NCBI GenBank assembly: GCA_034435635.1
Contig: DAOTWY010000055.1
Location: forward strand, 1-64,000
DNA from: DAOTWY01 sp003696565
GTDB lineage: Bacteria; Chloroflexota; Anaerolineae; Aggregatilineales; Phototrophicaceae
Reading direction: 5' to 3'
DNA length: 64,000 nucleotides
A program made the position numbers and the translations under genes. Positions 51,127-59,544 of the stretch are shown piece by piece; position 1 is the first letter of the stretch, and each line of letters begins with the position of its first letter. Under the pieces are notes generated by a model. That model worked only from the letters and a program-made list of their open reading frames with translations, made no database searches and had not been told where the DNA came from.

Positions 51127-52128
51127 TTAATTAGGCGTGATGATTTGCCAAGAACTGCCTGTGCCAATTAACTGTAGTATCGTGCCATCTGGGTTGCTGA
51201 TGTATAAACTAGCTACGCCACCGAATAGTGTTGCAGTTTGGGTAATGCCGTCATAGGCAAGTTCGGGTTCTATCCCCAACCCTAAGCGGTTGCGCACTGT
51301 ATCGTTACCACGCCATAAAAACCCTAACCGTCCAACTGGTTGATAAAAGCCAGGAGGAGGGGCAAAGTTTTCATCAAATTCTGGGTGACGGTTGGGGTCA
51401 TATTGATTACTGAATGTGATCCATGCCGGCTCAAAGCCATCGTTGAACAACACATAAATTTCATTGGTTATACCGCTATAGATCATCCGTCCACGTTCAA
51501 ACCGTTGTTGAATGAGGAACGTTTCTTGTGGGTCTGTATCCGCGCATTCTAATGGGGGTGGAGAGAAAAACCATTGTACTGGACATTCTAATGGGACGGA
51601 GAGGGTTTGTTCCACACGTTGACCAGGCTCACCAATACTGAGGACAAAACTGACCTGCCCACGATCTTGCTCACTAGTACGGACGGAAAGATTCCCCGCT
51701 GGTGGGACGTTCCATAACCGTGTGCGTTCACCACGCCGGTCAAGTTGATAAATGACAGCGGTTGTTGCATTACGTGTTGACCAGAATAATGTAACGGTGG
51801 CTCCCGGCGCAATAGATGTTGCACCAGACTGAAAAAACTCAATACGGGGTGCATTTGGGTTTAAAAGCAATGCCGGGGTGGGCGTTTCGTTACCGCTTGC
51901 TGTTGGACTCGGTCCGAACAGCGGGGTGGGTGTCGGTGCGTCTAGGGGGACGAGCGTAGGCGATGCGGTAGGAAGCCGTTCCGGTGTGTTGCTGGGATGC
52001 GGCGTAACTGTTGGGGCTTGGGTTGGTCTGGCGGTAGGGATGATCTGCTCGGTTGCGGCGGCGCATCCACTCATGCTCAGTACGATAACGCACAGAATGA
52101 ACAGTTGTTTGACTAACGATCGGTTCAT
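51127..52128 (-). CDS. Lipoprotein of unknown function
   Basis: 333 residues. The signal 'LFILCVIVLSMSGCAAATEQ' has lipobox MSGC, followed by a Pro/Thr-rich stalk to about residue 75. The first domain ('IEFFQSGATSIAPGATVTLF', 'WSTRNATTAVIYQLDRRGER') is an Ig-like fold seen in many Chloroflexota lipoproteins. The second half ends 'SLYISNPDGTILQLIG'. ATG 52128 is chosen; the first 239 bases overlap the end of the upstream membrane gene in another frame. Confidence 0.82.
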   Translation of the reverse strand: MNRSLVKQLFILCVIVLSMSGCAAATEQIIPTARPTQAPTVTPHPSNTPERLPTASPTLVPLDAPTPTPLFGPSPTASGNETPTPALLLNPNAPRIEFFQSGATSIAPGATVTLFWSTRNATTAVIYQLDRRGERTRLWNVPPAGNLSVRTSEQDRGQVSFVLSIGEPGQRVEQTLSVPLECPVQWFFSPPPLECADTDPQETFLIQQRFERGRMIYSGITNEIYVLFNDGFEPAWITFSNQYDPNRHPEFDENFAPPPGFYQPVGRLGFLWRGNDTVRNRLGLGIEPELAYDGITQTATLFGGVASLYISNPDGTILQLIGTGSSWQIITPN

Positions 52129-52579
52129 AAAGCAAAAACGCAATACTTTGAATACCAGATAAAGCTAATAGCCATAGTAGCCCACCAAGGTAAAGTCCCG
52201 GAGACTCCCACAGCAAGACATTAGCAAACTCTATTGTGAGCAAAATACCAGAAAGTACAAGTAGCGAAATCATCACACTGGGTTGATGCGCACCATAGCG
52301 GATGGTATTTGAGATAATTTGAGCAATGGCTATCAGCATGGTGATGGCTAAAATTAGGCTGGCAACACCCCAAACGACATCTTCAAAAGCAAAAATGACA
52401 TCTAATATCATTGGAATTAAACTCAGAATGATAACAAACAGGCTGAATTCCAACGCTAACCGTAAACCGGATCGATCCGCATCAGTCCAGCGCACTTGTT
52501 TGAAGCGTAAGGTGGTTATCCCTGCAAATATGAAAAACCCAATGCCAATAAATACGAATACATACAATAAACCGGTCAT
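51890..52579 (-). CDS. Polytopic membrane protein with out-of-frame tail over the next gene
   Basis: 229 residues. About six membrane helices ('LLYVFVFIGIGFFIFAGITT', 'IILSLIPMILDVIFAF', 'LYLGGLLWLLALSGIQSIAF') occupy the first 160 residues. The last 70 residues are Arg/Ser/Pro-rich and lie entirely over the 5' end of the lipoprotein gene. Start ATG 52579 follows AGAGGG by 8 bases; longer starts are rejected. The natural end of the protein may once have been near 52130, and the tail could be the result of a lost stop or a frameshift. No family assigned. Confidence 0.7.
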   Translation of the reverse strand: MTGLLYVFVFIGIGFFIFAGITTLRFKQVRWTDADRSGLRLALEFSLFVIILSLIPMILDVIFAFEDVVWGVASLILAITMLIAIAQIISNTIRYGAHQPSVMISLLVLSGILLTIEFANVLLWESPGLYLGGLLWLLALSGIQSIAFLLYEPIVSQTTVHSVRYRTEHEWMRRRNRADHPYRQTNPSPNSYAASQQHTGTASYRIAYARPPRRTDTHPAVRTESNSKR

Positions 52580-52638
52580 GGAACAGACCCTCTTTAAACC
52601 TCTTTCTATCATCATATAAATAACTGATTGCCATGTCC

Positions 52639-52655
52639 CCCCTAATGCCTAGGGG
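52639..52655. promoter_or_regulatory. Inverted repeat in a divergent promoter region
   Basis: CCCCTA/TAGGGG (52639-52644 with 52650-52655) with a 5-base spacer lies between the divergent membrane-protein and acyl-CoA synthetase genes. It could be an operator or a start-site hairpin. No regulator is adjacent. Confidence 0.4.
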
Positions 52656-52717
52656 TATGTTAAAATGGATCAGCATGTTTTGAGTCAAAATAGATTTAAT
52701 TTTTTAGGAAGCGGTGA

Positions 52718-54508
52718 ATGATGATTGATGAAAAAACACAGGAAAATTTATATCAAGCACATATTGTGGGTGGTATTCCGCCAGAGCATCGATTAGTACC
52801 TTATCGTAATATTCGCCATGTTCTCTCACTTCATGCTCAAACTGGTGGTGAACGCACATATCTGATTCATTATGATGCGGAGGGACAACGTGAAGAACTA
52901 ACCTATGCTGAATTTAATGCCCGTGTGCATCAAACGGCGAATTTTTTGTACGATGATCTGGGGGTACGGCGTGGTGATCGTGTGGCAACAATTGCCTATA
53001 ACCACAGCGATACCGTGATTGTTTATTTTGCATGTTGGCTAATTGGTGCAGCGGTTGCACCTCAAAACGTGGCAGAAGATGACCGCCGTATCGCTTTTAT
53101 CCTGCGTAATAGTGAGGCGGTGGTTTGCTTAGTGCGCAGTGAATATCTACAACGGGCGGAAAATATTATTTATGGCGATGAGGCAGATGGGCTAGGCGCG
53201 CCGAATATTCGTGAAGTGGTGACAATGGGGGGGCAGGCAACCAGCAAGTATAAGCACTTCAACACGCTGGTGAAAAACTTGCCCACCACATTCCTGGGGG
53301 GAACAGCCGAAGCAAAGCAAGATGACTTAAATTTAGATCAAACAGTCACGCTGGATGATGAAGCCTTGTTAGTTTATACCAGCGGTACAACCGGCGCGCC
53401 TAAAGGGGTTGTTTTGACGCAATATAACTTGCTGGTTGATGCGCAGGCGATTTCCCAAGCACAAGCGATTACCGGGGGGCAGCGGACAATGTGTGTGTTG
53501 CCGATTCATCATGTTAATGGCATTGTGGTCACGCTAGTTACGCCACTTTTGGTCTCTGCTTCCACTGTGTTGAATCGGGCTTTTTCCGCCAGTACATTTT
53601 GGGAGCGTGTGGCAAAGGAGCGTGTAAATATTGTCAGTGTTGTGCCGACATTACTTCAATTTTTGTTGGAACATGCCGCCGAACAGCAAAAACAAGGGCA
53701 TGGGTTGTTTGGCGAGGGGATAACCCGCCGTGATTTGGTGCATTTCCGTCATTTTATTTGTGGAGCTGGTACGTTAGCCGTTGCACTGGCACGTGAGTTT
53801 GAGGATCAGTTTGGTTTTACGATTTTGCACGGCTATGGCTTGAGCGAAACAACTTGTTATAGTTGCTTCCTCCCAATTGATTTAGATTGGGAAACGCATC
53901 AAACTTGGATGCAAGCACACGGTTATCCCAGTATTGGTGTGCCTATCCATACGAATGAGATGGCTATTTTTTCCGCGGATGGCAGCGGCAAGCAGCTTGA
54001 TGCCGGAGAACGGGGGGAAATTTGTATACGTGGGCATAATGTCATGAAGTATTACTTCAAACGCCCGGACGCGAATGCCGAGACATTTAAATTTGGTTGG
54101 TTCCGTAGCGGTGATGAAGGGTTTTATTTGCAAGATGAACGTGGGCGCAAATTCTTCTTTATCACTGGGCGCATTAAAGAATTGATTAATCGTGGTGGGG
54201 TCAAGTTTAGCCCGTTTGATATTGAAGAGGTGTTATTAGAGATTCCAGGCGTAAAAGTTGGTTTAGCGATTGCCTTCAAAAATGATTACTATGGTGAGGA
54301 AGTTGGCGCATATATTGTGCCGGAAGCTGATGCAACACTGGATGCAGACACAATTTTGGCTTATTGTCGCGAGCGCATGACGTTTGAAAAATCTCCCAAG
54401 GTCGTCGTATTCGGAACAGATATTCCTGTTACAACCACCGGTAAATACCAGCGTTTAAAGTTGCAGCACCTATTTGCTGAGTGGGAGCATACCCAGTTTA
54501 GAAAATAA
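52718..54508 (+). CDS. AMP-dependent acyl-CoA synthetase/ligase
   Basis: 596 residues of the ANL superfamily. Motif A3 'LLVYTSGTTGAPKGVVLTQY', A5 'TILHGYGLSETTCYS', A8 'WFRSGDEGFYLQDERGRKFF' and 'ITGRIKELINRGGVKFSP', and the A10 lysine region 'DIPVTTTGKYQRLKLQHL' are all present. It adenylates a carboxylic acid and forms its CoA thioester. Chain length or aryl preference is not evident. ATG 52718 follows AGGAAG. Ends at a bidirectional terminator. Confidence 0.93.
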   Translation: MMIDEKTQENLYQAHIVGGIPPEHRLVPYRNIRHVLSLHAQTGGERTYLIHYDAEGQREELTYAEFNARVHQTANFLYDDLGVRRGDRVATIAYNHSDTVIVYFACWLIGAAVAPQNVAEDDRRIAFILRNSEAVVCLVRSEYLQRAENIIYGDEADGLGAPNIREVVTMGGQATSKYKHFNTLVKNLPTTFLGGTAEAKQDDLNLDQTVTLDDEALLVYTSGTTGAPKGVVLTQYNLLVDAQAISQAQAITGGQRTMCVLPIHHVNGIVVTLVTPLLVSASTVLNRAFSASTFWERVAKERVNIVSVVPTLLQFLLEHAAEQQKQGHGLFGEGITRRDLVHFRHFICGAGTLAVALAREFEDQFGFTILHGYGLSETTCYSCFLPIDLDWETHQTWMQAHGYPSIGVPIHTNEMAIFSADGSGKQLDAGERGEICIRGHNVMKYYFKRPDANAETFKFGWFRSGDEGFYLQDERGRKFFFITGRIKELINRGGVKFSPFDIEEVLLEIPGVKVGLAIAFKNDYYGEEVGAYIVPEADATLDADTILAYCRERMTFEKSPKVVVFGTDIPVTTTGKYQRLKLQHLFAEWEHTQFRK

Positions 54509-54513
54509 TCCAC

Positions 54514-54553
54514 ATGGGGCACTATATATGACGGTGCCCCATAATATACTTTT
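54514..54553. terminator. Bidirectional terminator
   Basis: A 9-bp stem ATGGGGCAC/GTGCCCCAT (54514-54522 with 54534-54542) has an 11-base loop between convergent genes. ATATACTTTTT follows on the plus strand; the minus side ends T-rich too ('GGATTATTTTC'). Confidence 0.8.
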
Positions 54554-55692
54554 TAGAAGGTGATGTTTAGTGTGTTCATGATAACGTCAATCGGTGTGAA
54601 GATGGTTGCCAGGGTTGACCCACCAAACAATAACCCAACAGCGTTTTGACTGTTTTGTTCAACGATCAATGCGCCGGAATCCCCCCCTTGGCTCATCACA
54701 TCACAAATCACCTGCCCAGTAAACCGCGCGGTTCTTTCTCCTTGGCTGGTGTTGTATTTGATGTTGACGGTGGCGTTTAATAATGTAATGGTACTTTCTG
54801 TATAATCTGTTGTGCGCCCCGCTTTACGGATTTTCATCCCGATTGCCGGTGCTTTTGTGCCTTGAATGGTCCCGATGTGGCGGATATTGGGTGAAAACAT
54901 ATCGGCATTGAGCGGGCGTGCTAATGCAACATCCAAGAGGTTATCTAGGCTTTCGCTGGCGGCGGCAACTGTTATCACACCGGCTGTAGCGGCTTGAGAG
55001 GCAGCCGGTGATTCAACACGCTGAGATGAGCCAGAAAGCCCTTTAATGATGTTTGTCAGGCTCTTAAATAGCATTGCTAAGTTGCACCCTGTTGGCTGGT
55101 TTGGTGTTGGCTTTGGATCAGGTGGTGTGGGAACGGGCATGGGCTGTTGTGTACCAACCTGTCCTTCCAGGTATTTTAGACTGATAAAGCGTTCTAAAGT
55201 GGCAACTTTATCGCTGGTTGTCCCGCCATCTAGCGGTGCCGGTTGGTAAATTGGATCACCGATTTCGGCTTCATTACAGTTTGCCAAAACATGATTGTTA
55301 GACAATAAAAACCGCTCGCCAGTTGCGCGATCCCGTACTACAGCCCCTAGTGTTCCGGCAGTGACTTTATAATGCCCAATGCTGACTCCCGCTGGTATGA
55401 TTGGGCGAAACTTCCCACGTGGGCTATCTGTCGATTGTAAAGCGCGTAATGTGCCAACTTCAAACACATCAGTTCGTACGCCGTTCACCTCACGCGGGAC
55501 TAAGTCATCAGCAGTTAAATCTGATTCCGGTACTTTTTTTTCAACTAATACAGCGACGGCGGGTTCATTGGTACGTTGCCCCTGTGATTCACGGTAACCA
55601 ACTGCCACACCCACAACGTTACGCTTGCTTAGTAGCTCTTGTTGAAACCGTTGTTGTGCTTGTAATACTGCCTGAAAAATTGAAGCCGTCAT
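54553..55692 (-). CDS. Intracellular trypsin-like serine protease with N-terminal accessory domain
   Basis: 379 residues without a signal peptide. The N-terminal domain (about 10-82; 'RNVVGVAVGYRESQG', 'VPREVNGVRTDVFEVGTLRA') precedes a chymotrypsin fold. The triad is H134 in 'FLLSNNHVLANC', D254 in 'NLLDVALARPL' and S339 in 'MSQGGDSGALIVE'. Between H and D is an insertion of about 60 residues, first Pro-rich ('PMPVPTPPDPKPTPNQPT') then Ser/Ala-rich. This is the layout of a bacterial NAL1-like/'trypsin-like peptidase' group. The N-domain recurs alone at 59281-59544. Substrates unknown. Confidence 0.85.
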   Translation of the reverse strand: MTASIFQAVLQAQQRFQQELLSKRNVVGVAVGYRESQGQRTNEPAVAVLVEKKVPESDLTADDLVPREVNGVRTDVFEVGTLRALQSTDSPRGKFRPIIPAGVSIGHYKVTAGTLGAVVRDRATGERFLLSNNHVLANCNEAEIGDPIYQPAPLDGGTTSDKVATLERFISLKYLEGQVGTQQPMPVPTPPDPKPTPNQPTGCNLAMLFKSLTNIIKGLSGSSQRVESPAASQAATAGVITVAAASESLDNLLDVALARPLNADMFSPNIRHIGTIQGTKAPAIGMKIRKAGRTTDYTESTITLLNATVNIKYNTSQGERTARFTGQVICDVMSQGGDSGALIVEQNSQNAVGLLFGGSTLATIFTPIDVIMNTLNITF

Positions 55693-55875
55693 CTGTCATC
55701 CTTTCTCAATGGGGTGGTTATTCGCCTCTTATCGATTCTAACACAAAATCGCTGAACTCATCCGGCGCACAAAGCACACACTTGTCCTACAAATTTATTA
55801 TCAATTGTTGCTCAAAAGATAATTGTGTTGTAAAAAGTAAAAACATTGCACTTTAAAGAGATGAGAAATTTTACA

Positions 55876-56913
55876 ATGCGAAAAATATTGATGATTCTAG
55901 TTTTTGCTCTTTTTACCTTACCACTTACGGCACAAGAAGATACCAACGATGAGTGGACTATTATCCAACCCGGTGGGGAAACGATATGCGCACGTGGAAC
56001 ACCCTATCAATTTTTTGTGCGGGATATCGGCGAGACAAATAACTTAATGATTTACTTTCAAGGCGGAGGGGCGTGTTGGAATGCTTTTTCTTGTAGAGAA
56101 GGCGGCACGTTTGATGATGATGTTAGTGATGAGGCAGAATTAATTCGTTATGCTCGTTTCGATGGGATTTTTGATTTTTCCAATGAGCAGAACCCAATTG
56201 CAGATTATGATTTGGTGTTTATTCCATATTGTACGGCAGATATTCATAGTGGTATGAATCAGGTGGAATTTCCTGGTGAGTTGACAATCAACTACAACGG
56301 TTATGTGAATGCAGCTACTGCCTTACAGTGGGTGTATGAACACTATGACGAGCCAGAACGCTTACTAATTGCTGGTAGTAGTGCCGGGGCTTATGGGGCA
56401 ATTTATCACGCACCTTATATCCTACAACAATATCCTAATGCGCAGAGTGTGGTCTTTGGTGATGCGGGGGTTGGTGTAACACCTGTTGGTTGGGACGTAT
56501 TGGAACTGTGGAACATCTTTGAAAATATGCCACCATTTATCCCAGAACTAGCCCAAGTAGACCCTAATGAGTTTACACCGAGTATGTTATATCAATTCAA
56601 TGCACAATATTTCCCTGATGTGCGCTTCGCTCAGTTCACTAATGCTGTTGATGAAGTCCAAATTATGTTTTTCCGTTTTTCTGCGTCAGGTAACACGGTG
56701 GAGGATTGGATCAATGGGATGTATGCCATATTAGATGAATTGGATCAGGCGGATAACTTTAACAGTTATGTTGCCCCAGGAACAGAACACACGATTTTGG
56801 GGTCACCAGAGTTTTATACACTAGAAGTTGAAGGGGTTGCTTTTATTGATTGGTTCCAGCGATTGTTAGACCATGAACCAGTAGAAAATATACGTTGTGT
56901 GCAGTGTGAATAA
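55876..56913 (+). CDS. Secreted pectin-acetylesterase/Notum-family hydrolase
   Basis: About 345 residues. Signal peptide 'ILMILVFALFTLPLTA'. The PAE/Notum core has 'LMIYFQGGGACWNAFSCREG' (oxyanion and Trp), the nucleophile in 'LLIAGSSAGAYGAIYHAPYI' (GSSAG), and the late residues 'YVAPGTEHTILGSPEFYTLE' with Asp/His. It should deacetylate polysaccharides or remove acyl groups. Paired cysteines fit secretion. The start is uncertain among ATG 55861 and 55876. Monocistronic with a hairpin terminator. Confidence 0.87.
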   Translation: MRKILMILVFALFTLPLTAQEDTNDEWTIIQPGGETICARGTPYQFFVRDIGETNNLMIYFQGGGACWNAFSCREGGTFDDDVSDEAELIRYARFDGIFDFSNEQNPIADYDLVFIPYCTADIHSGMNQVEFPGELTINYNGYVNAATALQWVYEHYDEPERLLIAGSSAGAYGAIYHAPYILQQYPNAQSVVFGDAGVGVTPVGWDVLELWNIFENMPPFIPELAQVDPNEFTPSMLYQFNAQYFPDVRFAQFTNAVDEVQIMFFRFSASGNTVEDWINGMYAILDELDQADNFNSYVAPGTEHTILGSPEFYTLEVEGVAFIDWFQRLLDHEPVENIRCVQCE

Positions 56914-56928
56914 CCTGGCATAAAGTTC

Positions 56929-56968
56929 AAAACACATAGCGTGGTTAATCTGCGTTGTGTGTTTTATC
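56929..56968 (+). terminator. Terminator-like hairpin after the esterase gene
   Basis: An AAAACACA/TGTGTTTT stem (56929-56936 with 56958-56965) has a 21-base loop; T4 of the 3' arm gives a short U tail. Confidence 0.55.
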
Positions 56969-57076
56969 CGTTTGGTGTGTACAAAAAATACTGTGGTTTA
57001 TTAGGCATTGAGTTGATTGATATAATATATTGCGTCGTAGTACAATAAACCTCAAAATGAGCTAAGAGGTTTTATA

Positions 57077-57913
57077 ATGGCACTAACCCCAGCACAATTA
57101 GAGATTGCGAGGCGTATTGCCCATGAAGTACCAGACATGGATAGTACGCTCCCTAACTGGGCAAAGCGCACAAACCCCTTAATTCGGCGGCATTTAAAGG
57201 ATGGTTGGCGCGTTTTTCCACCAGAGCTAGATACAATCTTGAAGTGGTTTATTCTCCAAATGGTGATACTCCTTGTCAGCCTTGTCTTTGATCTGGTTTA
57301 TGTCTATTTAATGATGCTAGTGTTGGTCTCGGCGTTGTTTTTCCCGTTTATGTTATATATTTATGGGCGGGTGCTGTTGACGATTCTTTCAGATAGTGCG
57401 CATCTGATGGCGGATGAGTATGAAAATGACACATTGACACTTTTACGTACCACACCATTAACTACCCGTGAAATTGTGTTGAGTAAAATTAGCGCAACAG
57501 TTTGGGGACATATGGATGATTTGGCGTTGACCATCTTTTTTACGCTGATTTTTGGTACACCGATGATAGCCTTGTTTTATCTGCTGGAATATCCGCCAAG
57601 TCAACAGCCAGGCATCTCCCAAATTGCATCTATTTTAGTCTTAGCGGCATCAATCATTCGGCTACCGTTAGAGATGTTTATGATCGGGGCATTAGGTGTT
57701 ATGATGGGTGCTGCTGCACGTATTAAACGAAACGCTTTGCTTGGGACAGCTGTGCTGTGCCTGTTTTATTTTCTGCTGTTGAACCTAGCACGCCTGATTC
57801 CTTTAGCTTGGTATTGGCAGGTGTTTGTAGATGCCGCCTTGCCGATTATTCTGCCATTGGTGATTATTTGGGGCGCAGTCCAGGCAACTGTCTATCTGAT
57901 TACTCGTGATTAG
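57077..57913 (+). CDS. ABC-2-type membrane permease-like protein
   Basis: 278 residues with six membrane helices. A cytoplasmic coupling segment 'DEYENDTLTLLRTTPLTTRE' followed by 'IVLSKISATVWG' is the usual signature of ABC-2 permeases (EGT/xLLxxPLxxxEI). The N-terminal 60 residues are soluble. No ATP-binding partner gene lies next to it, so it either uses a distant ATPase or is an orphan. ATG 57077 follows AAGAGG. Confidence 0.72.
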   Translation: MALTPAQLEIARRIAHEVPDMDSTLPNWAKRTNPLIRRHLKDGWRVFPPELDTILKWFILQMVILLVSLVFDLVYVYLMMLVLVSALFFPFMLYIYGRVLLTILSDSAHLMADEYENDTLTLLRTTPLTTREIVLSKISATVWGHMDDLALTIFFTLIFGTPMIALFYLLEYPPSQQPGISQIASILVLAASIIRLPLEMFMIGALGVMMGAAARIKRNALLGTAVLCLFYFLLLNLARLIPLAWYWQVFVDAALPIILPLVIIWGAVQATVYLITRD

Positions 57914-58002
57914 TCGAATCGTAGGTTAATCAGCGGATAGATTATTGACAGATTCCGTTATGATAGAAATAGCTGTTGTGTAGGCACAAAGGAGAACGTG
58001 TT

Positions 58003-59202
58003 ATGAAAACAAGGCTATTTCTGATTGTAAGCTTATTTTTGCTAGCGATTTTTGTCAGCGCACAGGAGATCACGCCACGGGGTGATGAGATGGTTGACCC
58101 CAACGCCAATATTAGTTGGCCCCCGCCTGTATATGTGCTGCGTGGAGAAGTAGATATTCGTGGGTCGGCGAATTTGCCGAATATGAGCAATTATTTTTTG
58201 GAATTCCGTCCGTTGGAGATGCCCAGCCTCGAAACACCGACCCCAACATCTAACGTCACAGCGACTGAATTGCCCTGGTTCCCCATTTCTTTACCCAGCA
58301 GTACGCCGGTTGTTGATGATATTTTAGGGACATGGAATACAGAAACAACGCCAGATGGTTTATATGAGATCCGCCTGACAATTAACGTAACAGGTCAATC
58401 GCCAATCTATTTTGTTGTGCGTCCAATACGTGTTGAAAATGAACCACCGGATTTTGTGGTTGTTGAAGAACAATCTGTTACTCAGCCTGTTATTGTCACT
58501 GCTGCACCGCCTAGCCGTCCAACGCTCGCTCCAACACCGACTCCTGTTTCCAATGATCCAGTTGTCACAGCCAATTTAGATGCCAATGTTCGTTCTGGTG
58601 ATAGCACTGACTTCCCGGTTATCGGCGCGTTGCGTCGAGGAGAAACAGCAGATGTCATCGGTATAAGCAGCAGCGGCAGCGGATGGTATTATATCATTTT
58701 GCCAAATGGTAGTGAGGGATGGATTTCTCCAACAGTGGTGACAGCTTCTGGTAACTTCCGTAATGTCCAACGGATTGCACCACCCCCACCGCCGTTTACA
58801 CCCACACCGGTGCCTTCACCCACACCAGTGACAAACGCCAACCTGACGGGTAATGTGCCGGATTTAACGCCAGATAACCCGACATGTAACGTTCCATTCC
58901 AGGTATTGGTCAATATCACAAATAATGGCAGTGGTCCAACCAGCGGTGAGGCAACTGTGTTGGTTCAGGATGTGCGTGTGGCAGATAACTCTATTCAATC
59001 ATCGTTTACAAGAACGCTGCCAGTGTTGAACCCTGGAGACAACTATGTGATTGGCAATAATGCATGGAACATTAGCACCTATCATTCTGAGCAGCACCGG
59101 ATTGTTGTGATTATCGACAGTGGCAATGCTGTGCCAGAAACAAACGAGAGCGACAATATCCTGACAACAACATATACGTTACAGCAAGGAACTTGTCCAT
59201 AA
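58003..59202 (+). CDS. Secreted protein with bacterial SH3 and CARDB domains
   Basis: 399 residues. Signal peptide 'LFLIVSLFLLAIFVSA'. Then a beta-rich N-domain, Pro/Thr linkers, an SH3b domain ('NLDANVRSGDSTDFPVIGAL', 'WYYIILPNGSEGWISPTVV') and a C-terminal CARDB domain ('LVNITNNGSGPTSGEATVLV', 'IDSGNAVPETNESDNILTT'). SH3b and CARDB bind cell-wall peptides, glycans or proteins, so this is likely a surface adhesin or wall-binding protein. AAGGAG lies 8 bases before ATG 58003; the earlier start at 57976 is rejected. Confidence 0.88.
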   Translation: MKTRLFLIVSLFLLAIFVSAQEITPRGDEMVDPNANISWPPPVYVLRGEVDIRGSANLPNMSNYFLEFRPLEMPSLETPTPTSNVTATELPWFPISLPSSTPVVDDILGTWNTETTPDGLYEIRLTINVTGQSPIYFVVRPIRVENEPPDFVVVEEQSVTQPVIVTAAPPSRPTLAPTPTPVSNDPVVTANLDANVRSGDSTDFPVIGALRRGETADVIGISSSGSGWYYIILPNGSEGWISPTVVTASGNFRNVQRIAPPPPPFTPTPVPSPTPVTNANLTGNVPDLTPDNPTCNVPFQVLVNITNNGSGPTSGEATVLVQDVRVADNSIQSSFTRTLPVLNPGDNYVIGNNAWNISTYHSEQHRIVVIIDSGNAVPETNESDNILTTTYTLQQGTCP

Positions 59203-59228
59203 GGTAGTTATCTAGGTGAGCATACTTT

Positions 59229-59252
59229 AGGGGAGCTAATCATGGCTCCCCT
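59229..59252 (+). terminator. Terminator-like hairpin
   Basis: A perfect 8-bp stem AGGGGAGC/GCTCCCCT has an 8-base loop, 26 bases after the SH3-CARDB stop. The T tail is weak (TCTAGTT). Confidence 0.6.
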
Positions 59253-59280
59253 TCTAGTTGAATAACTTGAAAGGCGATCT

Positions 59281-59544
59281 ATGTCAGACGATCAAATAAA
59301 GCAAAAAATTGCTCAGGTACAAGCCATGTATGGGCAGGAATTGATGCAAAAAGCCAACGTCACAGGCGTTGGTATTGGATACAAACGCATAAAGGGCGAA
59401 TCCACTGATCAATTGGCGTTAGTTGTAATGGTCAAAGAAAAAGTCCCTATAGATGATTTAGCCCCGCAGGATCGTATCCCGTCAGAGATCGACGGCATCC
59501 CTGTTGATGTGCAAGATGTGGGTGGGATGTTCTTCGCCCAATAA
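59281..59544 (+). CDS. Stand-alone copy of the protease N-terminal accessory domain
   Basis: 87 residues that align without gaps to residues about 19-82 of the protease at 54553-55692: roughly 27 of 62 positions are identical, including 'GVGIGY' against 'GVAVGY', 'KVP..DL' and 'P.E..G...DV..VG'. The protein ends naturally after the domain ('DVQDVGGMFFAQ'), with no protease part and no signal peptide. It may bind or inhibit the protease, or be an evolutionary leftover. The 3' end overlaps the convergent HEAT gene by 63 bases. AAAGGCGATCT precedes the ATG. Confidence 0.8.
   Translation: MSDDQIKQKIAQVQAMYGQELMQKANVTGVGIGYKRIKGESTDQLALVVMVKEKVPIDDLAPQDRIPSEIDGIPVDVQDVGGMFFAQ

Noticed and set aside
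57948..57990. TTGACA near 57951 as the -35 of the SH3-CARDB gene
   Set aside because: No acceptable -10 hexamer lies 16-18 bases downstream.
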